7,109 nucleotides of DNA from an uncultured Fretibacterium sp. (GTDB lineage: Bacteria; Synergistota; Synergistia; Synergistales; Aminobacteriaceae), in contig NZ_CALIAA010000227.1 of assembly GCF_938040765.1 (NCBI RefSeq), forward strand, positions 1 to 7,109, given 5' to 3'. The position numbers were made by a program, and so were the translations under genes. Under the pieces are notes generated by a model that saw only the letters and a program-made list of their open reading frames with translations, made no database searches and was not told where the DNA came from. Numbering within the stretch: the first letter of the stretch is position 1; the number at the start of each line of letters is the position of its first letter. Below are positions 6,523 to 7,109 of the stretch, in pieces.

Positions 6523-7098
6523 TTGAGAACGATTTTGGAAACGGCGTCCGTATTCACGTTGTTTGTCCTGTCCCTGTCCTGCGTGGTCCTGCTGCTGCCG
6601 GGGAGGGCCCGGGCCGAGGCTCGTCCCGCCGCGGTGTTCGAGACCAACAGGGGGACCTTCAGGGTCGAGCTTTTCACCGACCTTGCGCCCAAGACGGCGC
6701 AGAACTTCATCGACCTGGCAAAAAAGGGATTCTATGACGGCGTGATCTTCCACCGGGTGATCGACGGCTTCATGATCCAGGGAGGGGACCCGAAGGGCAC
6801 GGGGACGGGCGGCCCCGGCTACACGATCCCCGACGAGTTTGCCCCCGGGCTGAAGCATGACGGGCCGGGAGTGCTCTCCATGGCCAACGCCGGCCCGAAC
6901 ACGGGCGGGTCGCAGTTCTTCATCACCCTGGTCCCCACCCCCTGGCTGGATGGAAAGCATGCCATTTTCGGCCGGGTGGTATCCGGGATGGACGTGGTCG
7001 AGGCCATCGGAAAGGTCAAGACGGGGCCTCAGGACAGACCGGTGGAGGATGTGGTCATGAACTCGGTGAGGATCGAGGAGGGAGCCGAGGCGAAGTAG
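6523..7098 (+). CDS. Exported cyclophilin-type peptidyl-prolyl cis-trans isomerase
   Basis: A 191-residue protein: an export signal followed by one complete cyclophilin domain (about 35-187), which catalyses cis-trans isomerisation at prolyl bonds. Hallmarks are FHRVIDGFMIQGG with the catalytic Arg78, GSQFFIT at 129-135 and PWLDGKHAIFG, whose Trp141 matches the cyclosporin-binding Trp of human cyclophilin A. The N-terminus has Arg2, a hydrophobic core at about 8-25 and a likely signal peptidase I site after ARA (residue 31). Cys20 lacks a good lipobox, so a lipoprotein is less likely. The protein should act in the periplasm or outside the cytoplasmic membrane. TTG 6523 is chosen because GAGAGGAG (6506-6513) lies nine bases upstream; the frame also allows TTG 6487, which would add 12 residues before the signal peptide. 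It is separated from the grd operon by a terminator, so a functional link is doubtful. Confidence 0.9.
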   Translation: MRTILETASVFTLFVLSLSCVVLLLPGRARAEARPAAVFETNRGTFRVELFTDLAPKTAQNFIDLAKKGFYDGVIFHRVIDGFMIQGGDPKGTGTGGPGYTIPDEFAPGLKHDGPGVLSMANAGPNTGGSQFFITLVPTPWLDGKHAIFGRVVSGMDVVEAIGKVKTGPQDRPVEDVVMNSVRIEEGAEAK

Positions 7099-7109
7099 CC
7101 CGCTTGGGG

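Noticed and set aside
6189..6737. Plus-strand open frame of 182 codons overlapping the cyclophilin gene
   Set aside because: Its second half is an out-of-frame reading of the cyclophilin gene and its first half resembles no known protein.

Overview
This GC-rich window looks like chromosomal DNA from an anaerobic, amino-acid-fermenting bacterium. The key evidence is a glycine/sarcosine/betaine reductase component B module: a pyruvoyl-type proprotein subunit (GrdE-like) followed by a selenoprotein subunit (GrdB-like) whose in-frame UGA must be read as selenocysteine. High GC, a CdaR-type regulator and an NSS transporter next to grd genes would suit a Synergistota member or a related GC-rich anaerobe. 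That placement is inference and was not tested by any search.

Layout. Positions 1-32 are a perfect palindrome, probably a terminator. Positions 113-1282 (minus) encode a CdaR-family sugar-diacid-type regulator. An AT-rich divergent intergenic region (1283-1503) carries a minus-strand promoter candidate and an inverted repeat that could be an operator. On the plus strand, grdE-like (1504-2787), grdB-like (2820-4127, UGA at 3861-3863 followed by a SECIS-like hairpin), grdX (4145-4552) and an 11-helix NSS sodium:amino-acid symporter (4649-6031) form a probable operon. It is closed by a very strong rho-independent terminator (6049-6085). A stretch of about 430 bases without a confident gene follows. 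The last gene (6523-7098) is a separately promoted, exported cyclophilin-type peptidyl-prolyl isomerase.

How the genes may work together. The symporter would import glycine or an N-methylated glycine. GrdE and GrdB form component B, which uses pyruvoyl and selenocysteine chemistry to bind the substrate amine and hand a carboxymethyl group to selenoprotein A. Selenoprotein A (grdA), component C (grdC/grdD), thioredoxin system and selenocysteine machinery are not in the window and must lie elsewhere. The divergent CdaR-type protein is the obvious candidate regulator. Whether the substrate is glycine, sarcosine or betaine cannot be settled from these sequences; one transporter binding-site residue hints at tolerance for an N-methylated substrate.

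The reductase system itself is known. The points of most interest are the selenocysteine codon with its closely canonical hairpin, the compact grdE-grdB-grdX-transporter arrangement with a diacid-type regulator, the altered substrate-site residue in the transporter, and the unexplained 6090-6433 region.
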